Notes: generated by a model from the letters alone, not told the origin. A stretch of DNA of 64,000 nucleotides from CALIZF01 sp046292445 (GCA_046292445.1 JBKBQT010000001.1:292144-356143); one strand, 5' to 3'; counted from the stretch's first letter, positions 8,517 through 16,774 are shown. Numbers and translations are program-made.

Positions 8517-9878
8517 ATGACAAGCCACGGCCTGCCGGAAGGCATGATCCGCGCCGTTTCGACCACCGGAACGCATGAGGGCTACATGCCCGGCTTCGGC
8601 AACGACTTCGAGACCGAGGCGTTGCCGGGCGCGCTGCCGCAGGGCCAGAACAGCCCGCAGAAATGCAACTACGGCCTCTATGCCGAACAGCTGTCCGGCA
8701 CCGCCTTCACCGCCCCGCGCGGCCAGAACGAGCGGACCTGGTGCTACCGCATCCGCCCCTCGGTCCAGCACACCGGGCGGTTCGCGAAGATCGATCTGCC
8801 CTACTGGAAATCGGCGCCGCATGTCCTGCCCGATGTCATCAGCCTCGGCCAGTATCGCTGGGATCCGGTGCCGATGACGGGCGACGCGCTGACCTGGCTG
8901 ACCGGCATGCGCACGATGACGACGGCGGGCGATGTGAACACGCAGGCGGGCATGGCCTCGCATGTGTATCTCGTGACCGAAAGCATGCGGGACGAATATT
9001 TCTTTTCCGCCGACAGCGAGCTTCTCGTTGTTCCGCAGGAGGGGCGACTGCGGTTCTGCACCGAGCTTGGGGTGATCGACCTCGAGCCCAAGGAGATCGC
9101 GATCCTGCCGCGCGGCCTTGTCTATCGGGTCGAGGTGCTCGACGGGCCGTGCCGCGGCTTTGTCTGCGAGAACTACGGGCAGAAGTTCGACCTGCCCTCG
9201 CGCGGGCCGATCGGCGCCAACTGCATGGCCAACCCGCGCGACTTCAAATGCCCCGTCGCCGCCTTCGAGGACCGCGCGGCGCGCAGCCGTGTCGTCATCA
9301 AGTGGTGCGGGCAGTTCCACGAGACCTGGATCGACCACTCGCCGCTCGACGTGGTGGCCTGGCACGGCAATTACTGCGCCTACAAATACGATCTGCGCAC
9401 CTATTCGCCGGTCGGCGCGATCCTGTTCGACCACCCGGACCCGTCGATCTTCACCGTCCTGACCGCGCCGAGCGGGCAGGAGGGGACGGCCAACATCGAT
9501 TTCGTGCTGTTCCGTGAACGCTGGATGGTGGCTGAACATTCGTTCCGCCCGCCATGGTATCACAAGAACATCATGTCCGAGATGATGGGCAACATCTATG
9601 GCATCTACGACGCCAAGCCGCAGGGTTTCGTCCCCGGCGGGATGAGCCTGCACAACTGCATGCTGCCGCACGGGCCGGACCGCAATGCCTTCGAGGGCGC
9701 GTCGAACGGCGAGCTGAAGCCGGAAAAGCTCGACAACACCATGTCGTTCATGTTCGAGACGCGGTTCCCGCAGCACCTGACGGCCTTTGCGGCGACCGAG
9801 GCGCCGTTGCAGGACGACTATATCGATTGCTGGACCAGCCTCGAGAAGAAGTTCGACGGCACCCCCGGGGTGAAGTAA
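8517..9878 (+). CDS. hmgA: Homogentisate 1,2-dioxygenase
   Basis: Fe(II) ring-cleavage dioxygenase (453 aa) converting homogentisate to maleylacetoacetate in tyrosine/phenylalanine catabolism. The N-terminal signature YMPGFGNDFETEALPGALP and the NSPQKCNYGLYAEQLSG block are typical. The iron ligands match the human enzyme with an offset of 14: His349 and Glu355 in WYHKNIMSEMMG and His385 in LPHGPD. The ATG at 8517 follows a GGGGAGAGG ribosome site. It is the first gene of a catabolic cluster and is preceded by its own promoter and operator. Full length for the family. Confidence 0.97.
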   Translation: MTSHGLPEGMIRAVSTTGTHEGYMPGFGNDFETEALPGALPQGQNSPQKCNYGLYAEQLSGTAFTAPRGQNERTWCYRIRPSVQHTGRFAKIDLPYWKSAPHVLPDVISLGQYRWDPVPMTGDALTWLTGMRTMTTAGDVNTQAGMASHVYLVTESMRDEYFFSADSELLVVPQEGRLRFCTELGVIDLEPKEIAILPRGLVYRVEVLDGPCRGFVCENYGQKFDLPSRGPIGANCMANPRDFKCPVAAFEDRAARSRVVIKWCGQFHETWIDHSPLDVVAWHGNYCAYKYDLRTYSPVGAILFDHPDPSIFTVLTAPSGQEGTANIDFVLFRERWMVAEHSFRPPWYHKNIMSEMMGNIYGIYDAKPQGFVPGGMSLHNCMLPHGPDRNAFEGASNGELKPEKLDNTMSFMFETRFPQHLTAFAATEAPLQDDYIDCWTSLEKKFDGTPGVK

Positions 9879-9888
9879 CACCGGCAAG

Positions 9889-9947
9889 GGATGCCCCGTT
9901 TTCCCAGGCTCCCGCCCGCCCACCCCGCCTCGGAAAACGGGGCATCC
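9889..9947. repeat. Perfect 16-bp inverted repeat between hmgA and fahA
   Basis: GGATGCCCCGTTTTCC (9889-9904) is repeated in exact inverted orientation as GGAAAACGGGGCATCC (9932-9947), with a 27-base, C-rich loop. As RNA it forms a long hairpin between two co-oriented genes. It has no U-run, so it resembles an mRNA-stabilising or processing element, or a small mobile palindromic repeat, more than an intrinsic terminator. Confidence 0.75.
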
Positions 9948-9969
9948 TGATCGATCTTTGCGAGGGTTC

Positions 9970-11223
9970 ATGCCGCTACTGAAAAGCTGGGTCGAAAGCG
10001 CGAATGCGCCCGATACCGAATTTCCGCTCAACAACCTTGCGCTCGGCGTCTTCGGGGTGGCGGGGGCCGAGCCGCATTGCGGCGTCGCCATCGGGGATGT
10101 CATCCTCGATGCCACGGCGGCCGAGGAGGCGGGGCTGATCGGCCTGCCGGGCGGGCCGCTGCTCGACGTGCCGTTCTGGAACGAGCTGATGGAGGCGGGG
10201 CCGGATGTCTGGGCCGATTTCCGCGCGCAGGTGACGGCGCTGCTGGCCGAAGGCGCGGATCGGGCGGCTGCGCCGTTCCTTGTGCCGATGGCGGGTGCGG
10301 ACCTGCACATGCCCTTCCTGGTCGCGGAATACACCGATTTCTACGCCGGCCGGAACCATGCGCAGAACGTCGGTGCGATGTTCCGCGGCGCCGAGAATGC
10401 GTTGCCGCCGAACTGGCGGCACATCCCCATCGGCTACAACGGGCGGGCCTCGTCGGTGGTTGTCAGCGGCACGCCGGTGCGCCGGCCGCTCGGGCAGCTC
10501 ATGCCGCCGGGGGCGGAGGCGCCGGTTTTCGCACCGTCGCGGCGGTTCGATTTCGAACTCGAGCTCGGCGCGATCGTCGGGCAGTCGTCCGAGGGGATGG
10601 TGTCGGTGGCCGAGGCCGGGGCGATGATCTTCGGCTATGTGCTGCTCAACGACTGGTCGGCGCGGGATATCCAGGCCTGGGAATACCAGCCGCTCGGCCC
10701 GTTCCAGGCCAAGGCGACGGCAACGACGATCAGCCCCTGGATCGTGATGGCCGCCGCGCTGGAGCCGTTCCGGGCAGAGGGGCAGCAGCGCGACGTCGCC
10801 CTGTTGCCCTATCTACGCGAGGACCGGCCGGGGCTTTACGATCTTGCGCTCGAGGTCGCGCTGCAGCCTGTCGGCGGGGAGGCGACAGTGATCTGCCGCA
10901 CGCGCGGGACCGAGCTTTACTATTCCGCAGCCCAGCAGCTTTGCCATCACACGACGAGCGGCTGCCCGATGACCGTGGGCGATCTGCTCGGATCGGGAAC
11001 GATTTCGGGGCCGACCAAGGACAGCCGCGGCAGCATGCTGGAACTGTCCTGGGGCGGGAAGGAACCGCTGACGCTTCCCGGCGGCGCCACGCGCAGCTTT
11101 CTCGAGGATGGCGATACGGTGGTGATGCGCGGGCATGCGCAGGGCGATGGCTATCGGGTGGGTTTCGGCCAGTGCGAGGGGGTGATCCTGCCAGCGCCGC
11201 CGGTGCCGGATTGGGCCAAGTGA
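9970..11223 (+). CDS. fahA: Fumarylacetoacetase
   Basis: Hydrolase (417 aa) splitting fumarylacetoacetate to fumarate and acetoacetate, the last step of the homogentisate pathway. The N-terminal FAA domain starts SWVESANAPDTEFPLNNLALG; the catalytic C-terminal domain has DFYAGRNHAQNVG, the metal-binding acidic pairs in FELELGAI and NDWSARDIQAWEYQPLGPF, and TTSGCPMTVGDLLGSG. The ATG at 9970 was taken over one four codons upstream because it matches the family N-terminus. It is followed 13 bases later by the MBL-fold gene, so the genes are probably cotranscribed. Maleylacetoacetate isomerase is not in this cluster but at 33600. Confidence 0.96.
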   Translation: MPLLKSWVESANAPDTEFPLNNLALGVFGVAGAEPHCGVAIGDVILDATAAEEAGLIGLPGGPLLDVPFWNELMEAGPDVWADFRAQVTALLAEGADRAAAPFLVPMAGADLHMPFLVAEYTDFYAGRNHAQNVGAMFRGAENALPPNWRHIPIGYNGRASSVVVSGTPVRRPLGQLMPPGAEAPVFAPSRRFDFELELGAIVGQSSEGMVSVAEAGAMIFGYVLLNDWSARDIQAWEYQPLGPFQAKATATTISPWIVMAAALEPFRAEGQQRDVALLPYLREDRPGLYDLALEVALQPVGGEATVICRTRGTELYYSAAQQLCHHTTSGCPMTVGDLLGSGTISGPTKDSRGSMLELSWGGKEPLTLPGGATRSFLEDGDTVVMRGHAQGDGYRVGFGQCEGVILPAPPVPDWAK

Positions 11224-11236
11224 ACGGAGGGTCACA

Positions 11237-12187
11237 ATGACCAAGGCTTTTGCGAGCGCGGCCGATCTGGCTGAAAAGAAGACGAGCTTCACCGAAGTCG
11301 GCCCCGGCCTCTACGCCTTTACCGCCGAGGGCGATCCAAATTCCGGCGTCATCATCGGGGATGACGCCGTGATGGTGGTCGAGGCGCAGGCGACGCCGCG
11401 CCTGGCGCGCAAGGTCGTCGACTGCATCCGGCAGGTCACCGACAAGCCGATCACGCATCTGGCGCTGACGCATTATCACGCTGTCCGTGTCCTCGGCGCC
11501 TCGGCTTACGGCGCGCGCGAGATTATCATGTCGGACCGCGCCCGCGCGATGGTGGCCGAACGCGGGCAGGAGGATTGGGACAGCGAATTCGGCCGCTTCC
11601 CCCGCCTGTTCGAGGGGCATGAGGAGATCCCCGGCCTGACCTGGCCGACAACGACCTTTTCCGACCGCATGACGGTCTATCTCGGCCGGCGGCGGGTGGA
11701 CATCCTGCATCCGGGCCGTGCGCATACCGCCGGCGATGCCGTGATCTGGGTGCCGGATGCCGAAGTGATGTTCACCGGCGACATCGTCGAATACCACTCG
11801 GCCTGCTATTGCGGCGACGGGCATTTCGAGGACTGGCCCGAAACGCTCGCCGTCATCGCCGGGTTCGATCCGGCGGCGATCGCGCCGGGCCGCGGCGATG
11901 CGCTGGTCGGGCGCGAGATGGTGAGCCGCGCGATCGCCAACACCGCCGATTTCGTCGCCTCGACCTGGCGGCCGGTGCAGCGGGTGGCGGCGCGTGGCGG
12001 CACGCTCCGGGAGGCATGGGATGCCGTGCGCGCCGAATGCGACCCCAAGTTCGGGAATTATGCGATCTATGAGCATTGCCTGCCCTTCAACGTCGCCCGC
12101 GCCTGGGACGAGGCGCGGGGGATCGACACGCCGCGCATCTGGACGGCCGAGCGTGACCGCGACATGTGGTCGGCGCTGCAGGGCTGA
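11237..12187 (+). CDS. MBL-fold protein with incomplete metal site
   Basis: Metallo-beta-lactamase-fold protein of 316 aa; function unknown. The first metal motif, normally HxHxDH, reads H79-Y-H81-A-V-R, so the Asp and third His are missing. The later ligands H163 (GRAHTAGD) and D182 (FTGD) are present, while the C-terminal His of PGHG is replaced by Arg219 (APGRGD). Thus the three Zn1 ligands and the bridging Asp remain, and the Zn2-specific ligands are lost. A CGGAGG box precedes the ATG. Position directly behind fahA suggests a role in aromatic catabolism, perhaps hydrolysis of a thioester or lactone side product. No signal peptide. Confidence 0.82.
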   Translation: MTKAFASAADLAEKKTSFTEVGPGLYAFTAEGDPNSGVIIGDDAVMVVEAQATPRLARKVVDCIRQVTDKPITHLALTHYHAVRVLGASAYGAREIIMSDRARAMVAERGQEDWDSEFGRFPRLFEGHEEIPGLTWPTTTFSDRMTVYLGRRRVDILHPGRAHTAGDAVIWVPDAEVMFTGDIVEYHSACYCGDGHFEDWPETLAVIAGFDPAAIAPGRGDALVGREMVSRAIANTADFVASTWRPVQRVAARGGTLREAWDAVRAECDPKFGNYAIYEHCLPFNVARAWDEARGIDTPRIWTAERDRDMWSALQG

Positions 12188-12191
12188 CGGG

Positions 12192-12269
12192 ATGCGGCAT
12201 GTGCTTAGCCTCGCGGCATTTCTGACGCTCGCCGCCTGCGGCGTCGTACCCTTCGTGCCGCTGCTGTGA
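12192..12269 (+). CDS. 25-residue lipoprotein-like peptide
   Basis: Very short open frame encoding MRHVLSLAAFLTLAACG plus eight mostly hydrophobic residues. It has a positively charged start, a hydrophobic core and a lipobox (LAAC), so the whole product looks like a lipoprotein signal peptide with a nine-residue mature end. It lies four bases after the MBL gene and its TGA shares a base with the ATG of the next gene, which argues for a real, translationally coupled gene rather than chance. The ribosome site is weak. Function unknown. Confidence 0.5.
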   Translation: MRHVLSLAAFLTLAACGVVPFVPLL

Positions 12270-12466
12270 TGGCGGGTTTCGGCCCATCGCGCGCGGAGTT
12301 GCGGCTGCGTCTTGGGATCAGTCTGGCGGGTCTTGCTGCGGTCGGCGCGGTTCTGGCCCTCGCGCCGGTCGAAGGCTTGGCCTGGGTCGAGGTGGTCGGG
12401 ATCGCCGGGCTGTTCTTCGGCGGATCCGCGGCCCTGTCTGCCCTGCGCCTGTGGCGGCGGCCGTGA
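12269..12466 (+). CDS. Small two-helix membrane protein
   Basis: Hypothetical 65-aa protein. After a charged N-terminus (AELRLRLG) come two hydrophobic segments, around residues 17-33 and 39-58, and a basic C-terminus LWRRP, so it is likely an inner-membrane hairpin protein. A GTG one codon earlier is an alternative start. It overlaps the preceding peptide gene by one base and precedes the FAD hydroxylase by 114 bases. I do not recognise the family; position suggests an accessory role in uptake or membrane association for the catabolic cluster. Confidence 0.6.
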   Translation: MAGFGPSRAELRLRLGISLAGLAAVGAVLALAPVEGLAWVEVVGIAGLFFGGSAALSALRLWRRP

Positions 12467-12492
12467 CCGTCAGGCCGGGCCTTCATGGTGTT

Positions 12493-12512
12493 CCGGGCGC
12501 CCTTTCGCCCGG
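12493..12512. other. Hairpin in the gap before the FAD hydroxylase gene
   Basis: CCGGGCG (12493-12499) and CGCCCGG (12506-12512) form a perfect 7-bp stem with a six-base loop inside the 114-base gap 12467-12580. It lacks a U-run, so it could be a partial attenuator or a processing site dividing the homogentisate cluster into two transcript segments. Confidence 0.4.
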
Positions 12513-12580
12513 CGCACGGGCCGTCCGGTTGCTCGCCCCGCAGCCGGCTGTATCGCTGACCAGACCCCGAGGGACCCGCC

Positions 12581-14125
12581 ATGCCCTATGACTACCGCCC
12601 GTTCGAAATCCGGCGCGCGCCCGGCCTCGACGCGCCCGAGCCGCGGCACAAGGTTCTGATCGTCGGGGCAGGGCCGATCGGCCTTGCGCTGGCGATCGAC
12701 CTTGCGCAGCAGGGCGTGCCCTCGGTGCTGGTCGATGACAACAACGTGGTATCGGTCGGCAGCCGGGCGATCTGCTGGTCCAAGCGCAGCCTCGAGATCC
12801 TCGACCGGCTCGGGATCGGCGCGCAGGCCGTTGCCAAGGGCGTGACCTGGAAGGTGGGCCGCACCTTCCACCGCGACCGCGAGGTGTTCAACTTCGACCT
12901 GCTGCCCGAGGACGGACACAAGATGCCCGCCTTCGTTAACTTGCAGCAATATTACGTCGAGGAGTATCTGGTCGCCCGGGCGATGGCCCTGCCGCTGATC
13001 GATCTGCGGTTCAAGAATGCGGTGACGGGGGTCGAGCGCCATGCGGATCATGTCGTGGCCAGCATCGACACGCCCGAGGGCGCCTACCGGCTCGAGGCCG
13101 ACTGGCTGGTCGCCTGCGACGGGGCGCGAAGCCCGGTGCGCGGCATGCTCGGCCTCGATTTCGTCGGCGAGCTGTTCGAGGAACGGTTCCTGATCGCCGA
13201 TATCGAGATGAAGGGCGATTTTCCGTCCGAACGCTGGTTCTGGTTCGAGCCGCGGTTTCACCCCGGCCAGTCCGCGCTGCTGCACAAGCAGCCCGACAAC
13301 ATCTACCGGATCGACCTGCAACTGGGCTGGGACAGCGACCCCGAGGAAGAGCGCAAGCCCGAGCGCATCCTGCCGCGGATCGAGAAGGTGGTCGGTCACG
13401 GCGATTTCCGTCTGGACTGGGCGAGCATCTACACCTTCCAGTGCCGCCGCCTTGCCCGGTTCGTGCACGGCCCGGTGATCTTCTGCGGCGACAGCGCGCA
13501 TGTCGTCTCGCCATTCGGCGCGCGGGGGGGGAACGGCGGGTTGCAGGATGTCGATGCGCTCGGCTGGCGGCTGGCGCGGGTGGTGCGTGGCGCGGATCCC
13601 GCGCTGCTGGACGCCTATGATGCCGAACGGCAGTTCGGCGCGGATGAGAATATCCGCAATTCCGCGCGCTCGACCCGCTTCATGTCGCCCGCGCCGGGCG
13701 CCGAGCGGATCTTTCGCGACGCCGTCCTCGCGCTTGCGGCCGAGGCGCCGTTCGCCCGGCCCATGGTCAACTCCGGCCGGTTGTCGCAGCCTTGCGTCTA
13801 TCCTTCATGCGATGCGCCGGACGATCCGGCGCTTCCCGTCGCGGCGCGGCCGGGGGCGGTGGCGCCGGATGCGCCGGTCGGCAACGGCTGGCTGACCGAG
13901 GCGCTGGGCGGCGATTTCGCGGTGTTGGCGGTGGGTTGCGCGGCGCCGGATGCCGGCATCCGCATTGTCGCGCCGGTGGTGACCGACATGCTGCGCGCGC
14001 GCTATCTCGGGGCATCGCCGGGGGCGGTCTATCTGATCCGGCCCGATCAGGTGATCGCGGCGCGCTGGCAGGTGGCCGATGCGGCCGCCGTGCGGGCGGC
14101 GCTCGCCGCGGCGGGGGGCGCTTGA
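12581..14125 (+). CDS. FAD-dependent aromatic hydroxylase (MhpA/PHBH family)
   Basis: Flavoprotein monooxygenase of 514 aa. The dinucleotide motif VGAGPIGLALA lies at 28-38, the DG motif CDGARSPVRG near 180-190 and the second FAD motif FCGDSAHVVSPFGARGGNGG near 303-322. A C-terminal thioredoxin-like domain follows, as in MhpA and phenol hydroxylases. The family uses NAD(P)H and O2 to hydroxylate phenols. Beside hmgA the reasonable guess is a hydroxylase that supplies a 2,5-dihydroxy aromatic such as homogentisate (for example from 3-hydroxyphenylacetate), or one acting on another phenol. The stop overlaps the DUF2783 gene start (TGATG). Confidence 0.85.
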   Translation: MPYDYRPFEIRRAPGLDAPEPRHKVLIVGAGPIGLALAIDLAQQGVPSVLVDDNNVVSVGSRAICWSKRSLEILDRLGIGAQAVAKGVTWKVGRTFHRDREVFNFDLLPEDGHKMPAFVNLQQYYVEEYLVARAMALPLIDLRFKNAVTGVERHADHVVASIDTPEGAYRLEADWLVACDGARSPVRGMLGLDFVGELFEERFLIADIEMKGDFPSERWFWFEPRFHPGQSALLHKQPDNIYRIDLQLGWDSDPEEERKPERILPRIEKVVGHGDFRLDWASIYTFQCRRLARFVHGPVIFCGDSAHVVSPFGARGGNGGLQDVDALGWRLARVVRGADPALLDAYDAERQFGADENIRNSARSTRFMSPAPGAERIFRDAVLALAAEAPFARPMVNSGRLSQPCVYPSCDAPDDPALPVAARPGAVAPDAPVGNGWLTEALGGDFAVLAVGCAAPDAGIRIVAPVVTDMLRARYLGASPGAVYLIRPDQVIAARWQVADAAAVRAALAAAGGA

Positions 14126-14322
14126 TGCTGGTGACATCGCCGAACATCGCCGATGCGGACGGATTCTATGCCGACCTTCTGGCGGCGCATCACGGTCTTG
14201 CACCCGATGCAAGCGCGGCGTTCAATGCCCGCCTCGTGCTCATCCTCGCCAACCACATCGGCGACCGGGCGGTTCTCGCCGAGGCGCTGGCGCTCGCCCG
14301 GCGCACGGGCGAGAAGGGCTAG
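14125..14322 (+). CDS. DUF2783 family protein
   Basis: Small 65-aa protein, predicted mostly helical. The segments DADGFYADLLAAHHGL and ARLVLILANHIGD, followed by ALALARR, match my recollection of DUF2783, a family found mainly beside FAD-dependent aromatic hydroxylases. The ATG shares bases with the hydroxylase stop (TGATG), which points to a partner or stabilising subunit of that enzyme. Its TAG stop sits in a CTAG that is also the stop of the convergent phosphoesterase gene. Function not established. Confidence 0.75.
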   Translation: MLVTSPNIADADGFYADLLAAHHGLAPDASAAFNARLVLILANHIGDRAVLAEALALARRTGEKG

Positions 14323-15056
14323 CCGCGCGGCAGCGGCACCCGTCCGCCGGGCGTGAGTTCCCACACGTCGCGCCCCTCGATCACCACGGCGGTGAGAGGG
14401 CCGCCGTAGGCCGCCGAGGAATCGAGGTTCACCCGGTTGCCGTAGTGGCGCGCGCGGTCGATGGCGGTATGGCCGTGCACGACGAGGGCCCCGTGATCGC
14501 GCGGATCGTCGAGGAAGGGGGCGCGGATCCAGACCAGATCGGTCTCGGTCTGCTGGTCCATCGGGACGCCGGGCCGGATCCCGGCATGGGCAAAGAGCGC
14601 ATCGCCATGACGGTGCCAGAAGGGCAGGGCGGCAAGGAAATCGCGGTGCGCCCGGGGCACGGCCGCGACGGCCTCGGCCCAGACCGCCGCCACCGGCCGG
14701 TCGGCCGGATTGCGCAGGCCGTAGGATACCAATGTTTCCGCCCCGCCGAGCCGGGGGTGGAGCCAGCTCAGATCGCGCCGCAGGCCGGGGTCATGGCTGC
14801 GCGGATCGTCGAGGAACTGCACGAACATCCGGTCATGGTTGCCCATGAGCACGACCCAGGGCTCGCCCCGGTCGATGCCGGCCCGCAGATGCTCGACAAC
14901 CCCTCGGCAGTCGGGGCCGCGATCCACCAGATCGCCGACATGCACCAGCGGCGCCGTGTGATCGCCCGTCGCCGCCCGGTCGGCCGCGATACGGTCCTGC
15001 GCGGCCAGCAGCAGGTCGAGATGGCCGTGAATGTCGCCGATGGCATAGCTGCGCAT
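14319..15056 (-). CDS. Calcineurin-like metallophosphoesterase (PrpE/serine-threonine phosphatase type)
   Basis: Cytoplasmic metallophosphatase of 245 aa. It begins directly with the first metal motif, MRSYAIGDIHGH (D8, H10), followed by HVGDLVDRGPD, LMGNHDRM and later FAHAGIRPG and HGHTAID, the complete GDxHG-GDxxDRG-GNHD/E-H-GHTxx set of bacterial protein phosphatase/ApaH relatives. The substrate may be phosphoproteins or dinucleoside polyphosphates. An in-frame extension upstream runs into serA and was rejected. It is transcribed in the same direction as serA, 61 bases downstream, and converges with the DUF2783 gene. Confidence 0.85.
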   Translation of the reverse strand: MRSYAIGDIHGHLDLLLAAQDRIAADRAATGDHTAPLVHVGDLVDRGPDCRGVVEHLRAGIDRGEPWVVLMGNHDRMFVQFLDDPRSHDPGLRRDLSWLHPRLGGAETLVSYGLRNPADRPVAAVWAEAVAAVPRAHRDFLAALPFWHRHGDALFAHAGIRPGVPMDQQTETDLVWIRAPFLDDPRDHGALVVHGHTAIDRARHYGNRVNLDSSAAYGGPLTAVVIEGRDVWELTPGGRVPLPRG

Positions 15057-15117
15057 GGGGTGCGTCCGTCGATCTGGGGGCGGGGGCCTCGGGCCCCCGC
15101 GATGGGTTCGGGCGGCC

Positions 15118-16713
15118 TCAGGCCACGTCGAATTCCAGCGGCTTGACCTGCTGGAACATGCCCGTCGATTCGAGCGTTTCAACCACCTTGGGGTCGATCC
15201 GCTGGTCGAGGTAGAGGATGGCGATCGCATCCTGCCCCGGGGCCGACCGGCCGAGGGTAAAGTTCGCGATGTTCACGCCGTTCTTGCCCATCGTCATCCC
15301 CAGAAGGCCGATGATGCCCGGCACGTCCTCGTTGGTGGTGTAGAGCATGTGGCGCCCGATCTCGGCATCGATGTTGATGCCCTTGATCTGGATGAAGCGC
15401 GGCCGCCCGTCCGAGAACACTGTGCCGGCGATCGACCGTTCGCGCGTTTCGGTCACCATCGTCACCTTGATATAGGCATCGAAGGCGCCGGACTTGTCCT
15501 GCCGCGTCGTGGACAGCTTGATCCCGCGTTCCTTGGCGACGATGGGGGCCGAGACCATGTTGACCTCGGGGTTGGTCGCCCGCAGCACCCCGGCGATGAC
15601 GGCGCAGTTGAGCGCCTCGAGGTTCATCTCGCCGACCCGGCCGTCGTAAAGGACGTTGATCGCCGTGATCGGCTCGTCCGTCATCTGCCCGATGAAGGCG
15701 CCGAGATGGCCGGCGAGCTTGACCCAGGGGCCCATCACCGCCGCCTCTTCGGCCGTCACCGAGGGCATGTTGAGCGCGTTCTGCACCGCGCCGGTCAGCA
15801 GATAGTCCGACATCTGCTCGGCGACCTGAAGCGCGACGTTTTCCTGCGCCTCGGTCGTGGACGCCCCCAGATGCGGCGTGCAGACCACATTGGGCAGGTT
15901 GAAGAGCGGGCTTTCCGTCGCAGGCTCCACCGCGAACACATCGAGCGCGGCGCCCGCGACGTGACCCGATCTGAGTGCCTCGGCCAGCGCCGCCTCGTCG
16001 ATCAGCCCGCCGCGGGCGCAGTTGACGATCCGCACGCCCGGCTTTGTGCGGGCAATCGCCTCGGCCGACAGGATGTTGCGCGTCTTGTCGGTCAGCGGCG
16101 TGTGCAGCGTGATGAAATCGGCCCGTGCCAGAAGGTCGTCGAGCTCGACCTTGGTCACGCCGATCTGCCGCGCACGGTCCTCGGACAGGAACGGGTCATA
16201 GGCGATGACCTTCATGTGCAGCCCCAACGCGCGTTCGGCCACGATGCTGCCGATATTGCCCGCGCCGATGATGCCGAGCGTCTTGTTGAACAGCTCTGTC
16301 CCCAGGAACCGGCTTTTCTCCCACTTGCCGGCATGGGTCGAGGCATTCGCCTCGGGGATCTGGCGCGCGACGGCGAACATCAGCGCAATCGTGTGCTCGG
16401 CAGTCGTGATCGAGTTGCCGAAGGGCGTGTTCATCACGATCACCCCCCGGCGCGAGGCGGCGGGGATGTCGACGTTGTCCACCCCGATCCCGGCACGGCC
16501 GATGACCTTGAGGTTGCTCGCCGCCTCGAGCAGCTTGGCCGTCACCTTGGTGGTCGAGCGGATGGCAAGGCCGTCATACTGGGCGATCACCGCGGCAAGG
16601 GCATCCTTGTCCTTGCCGAGCTTGGGCATGTAATCCACGTCCACGCCGCGGTCGCGGAAGATCTGGACGGCGGTTTCAGAGAGTTCGTCGGAAACGAGAA
16701 CACGGGGGGGCAT
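15118..16713 (-). CDS. serA: D-3-phosphoglycerate dehydrogenase
   Basis: First enzyme of serine synthesis (531 aa): oxidises 3-phosphoglycerate with NAD. Substrate/NAD domain features are NLKVIGRAGIGVDNVD, the Rossmann motif IIGAGNIGS around 148-156, NCARGGLIDE and the catalytic His in TPHLGAST. An intervening ASB domain (about 315-450) and a C-terminal ACT domain (about 455-531) make it a type-1, potentially serine-regulated enzyme. The ATG at 16713 gives the usual PRVLVSDELSE start. It follows serC in the same operon after a 102-base gap containing a perfect palindrome. Confidence 0.97.
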   Translation of the reverse strand: MPPRVLVSDELSETAVQIFRDRGVDVDYMPKLGKDKDALAAVIAQYDGLAIRSTTKVTAKLLEAASNLKVIGRAGIGVDNVDIPAASRRGVIVMNTPFGNSITTAEHTIALMFAVARQIPEANASTHAGKWEKSRFLGTELFNKTLGIIGAGNIGSIVAERALGLHMKVIAYDPFLSEDRARQIGVTKVELDDLLARADFITLHTPLTDKTRNILSAEAIARTKPGVRIVNCARGGLIDEAALAEALRSGHVAGAALDVFAVEPATESPLFNLPNVVCTPHLGASTTEAQENVALQVAEQMSDYLLTGAVQNALNMPSVTAEEAAVMGPWVKLAGHLGAFIGQMTDEPITAINVLYDGRVGEMNLEALNCAVIAGVLRATNPEVNMVSAPIVAKERGIKLSTTRQDKSGAFDAYIKVTMVTETRERSIAGTVFSDGRPRFIQIKGINIDAEIGRHMLYTTNEDVPGIIGLLGMTMGKNGVNIANFTLGRSAPGQDAIAILYLDQRIDPKVVETLESTGMFQQVKPLEFDVA

Positions 16714-16774
16714 CGGGAAACCTCGGTCGGGGCCGCCGCGGCGGCGCTTTGCGTGGAAAGGGGGGGCGGCGGGC

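Noticed and set aside
8397..10334. Long minus-strand frame across hmgA and fahA
   Set aside because: It is antisense to hmgA, whose iron ligands are all in place, and shows only composition-driven sequence.
12266..12268. GTG as the start of the two-TM protein
   Set aside because: It is directly followed by an ATG that overlaps the preceding stop codon in the usual TGATG arrangement, so the ATG at 12269 is the simpler choice.
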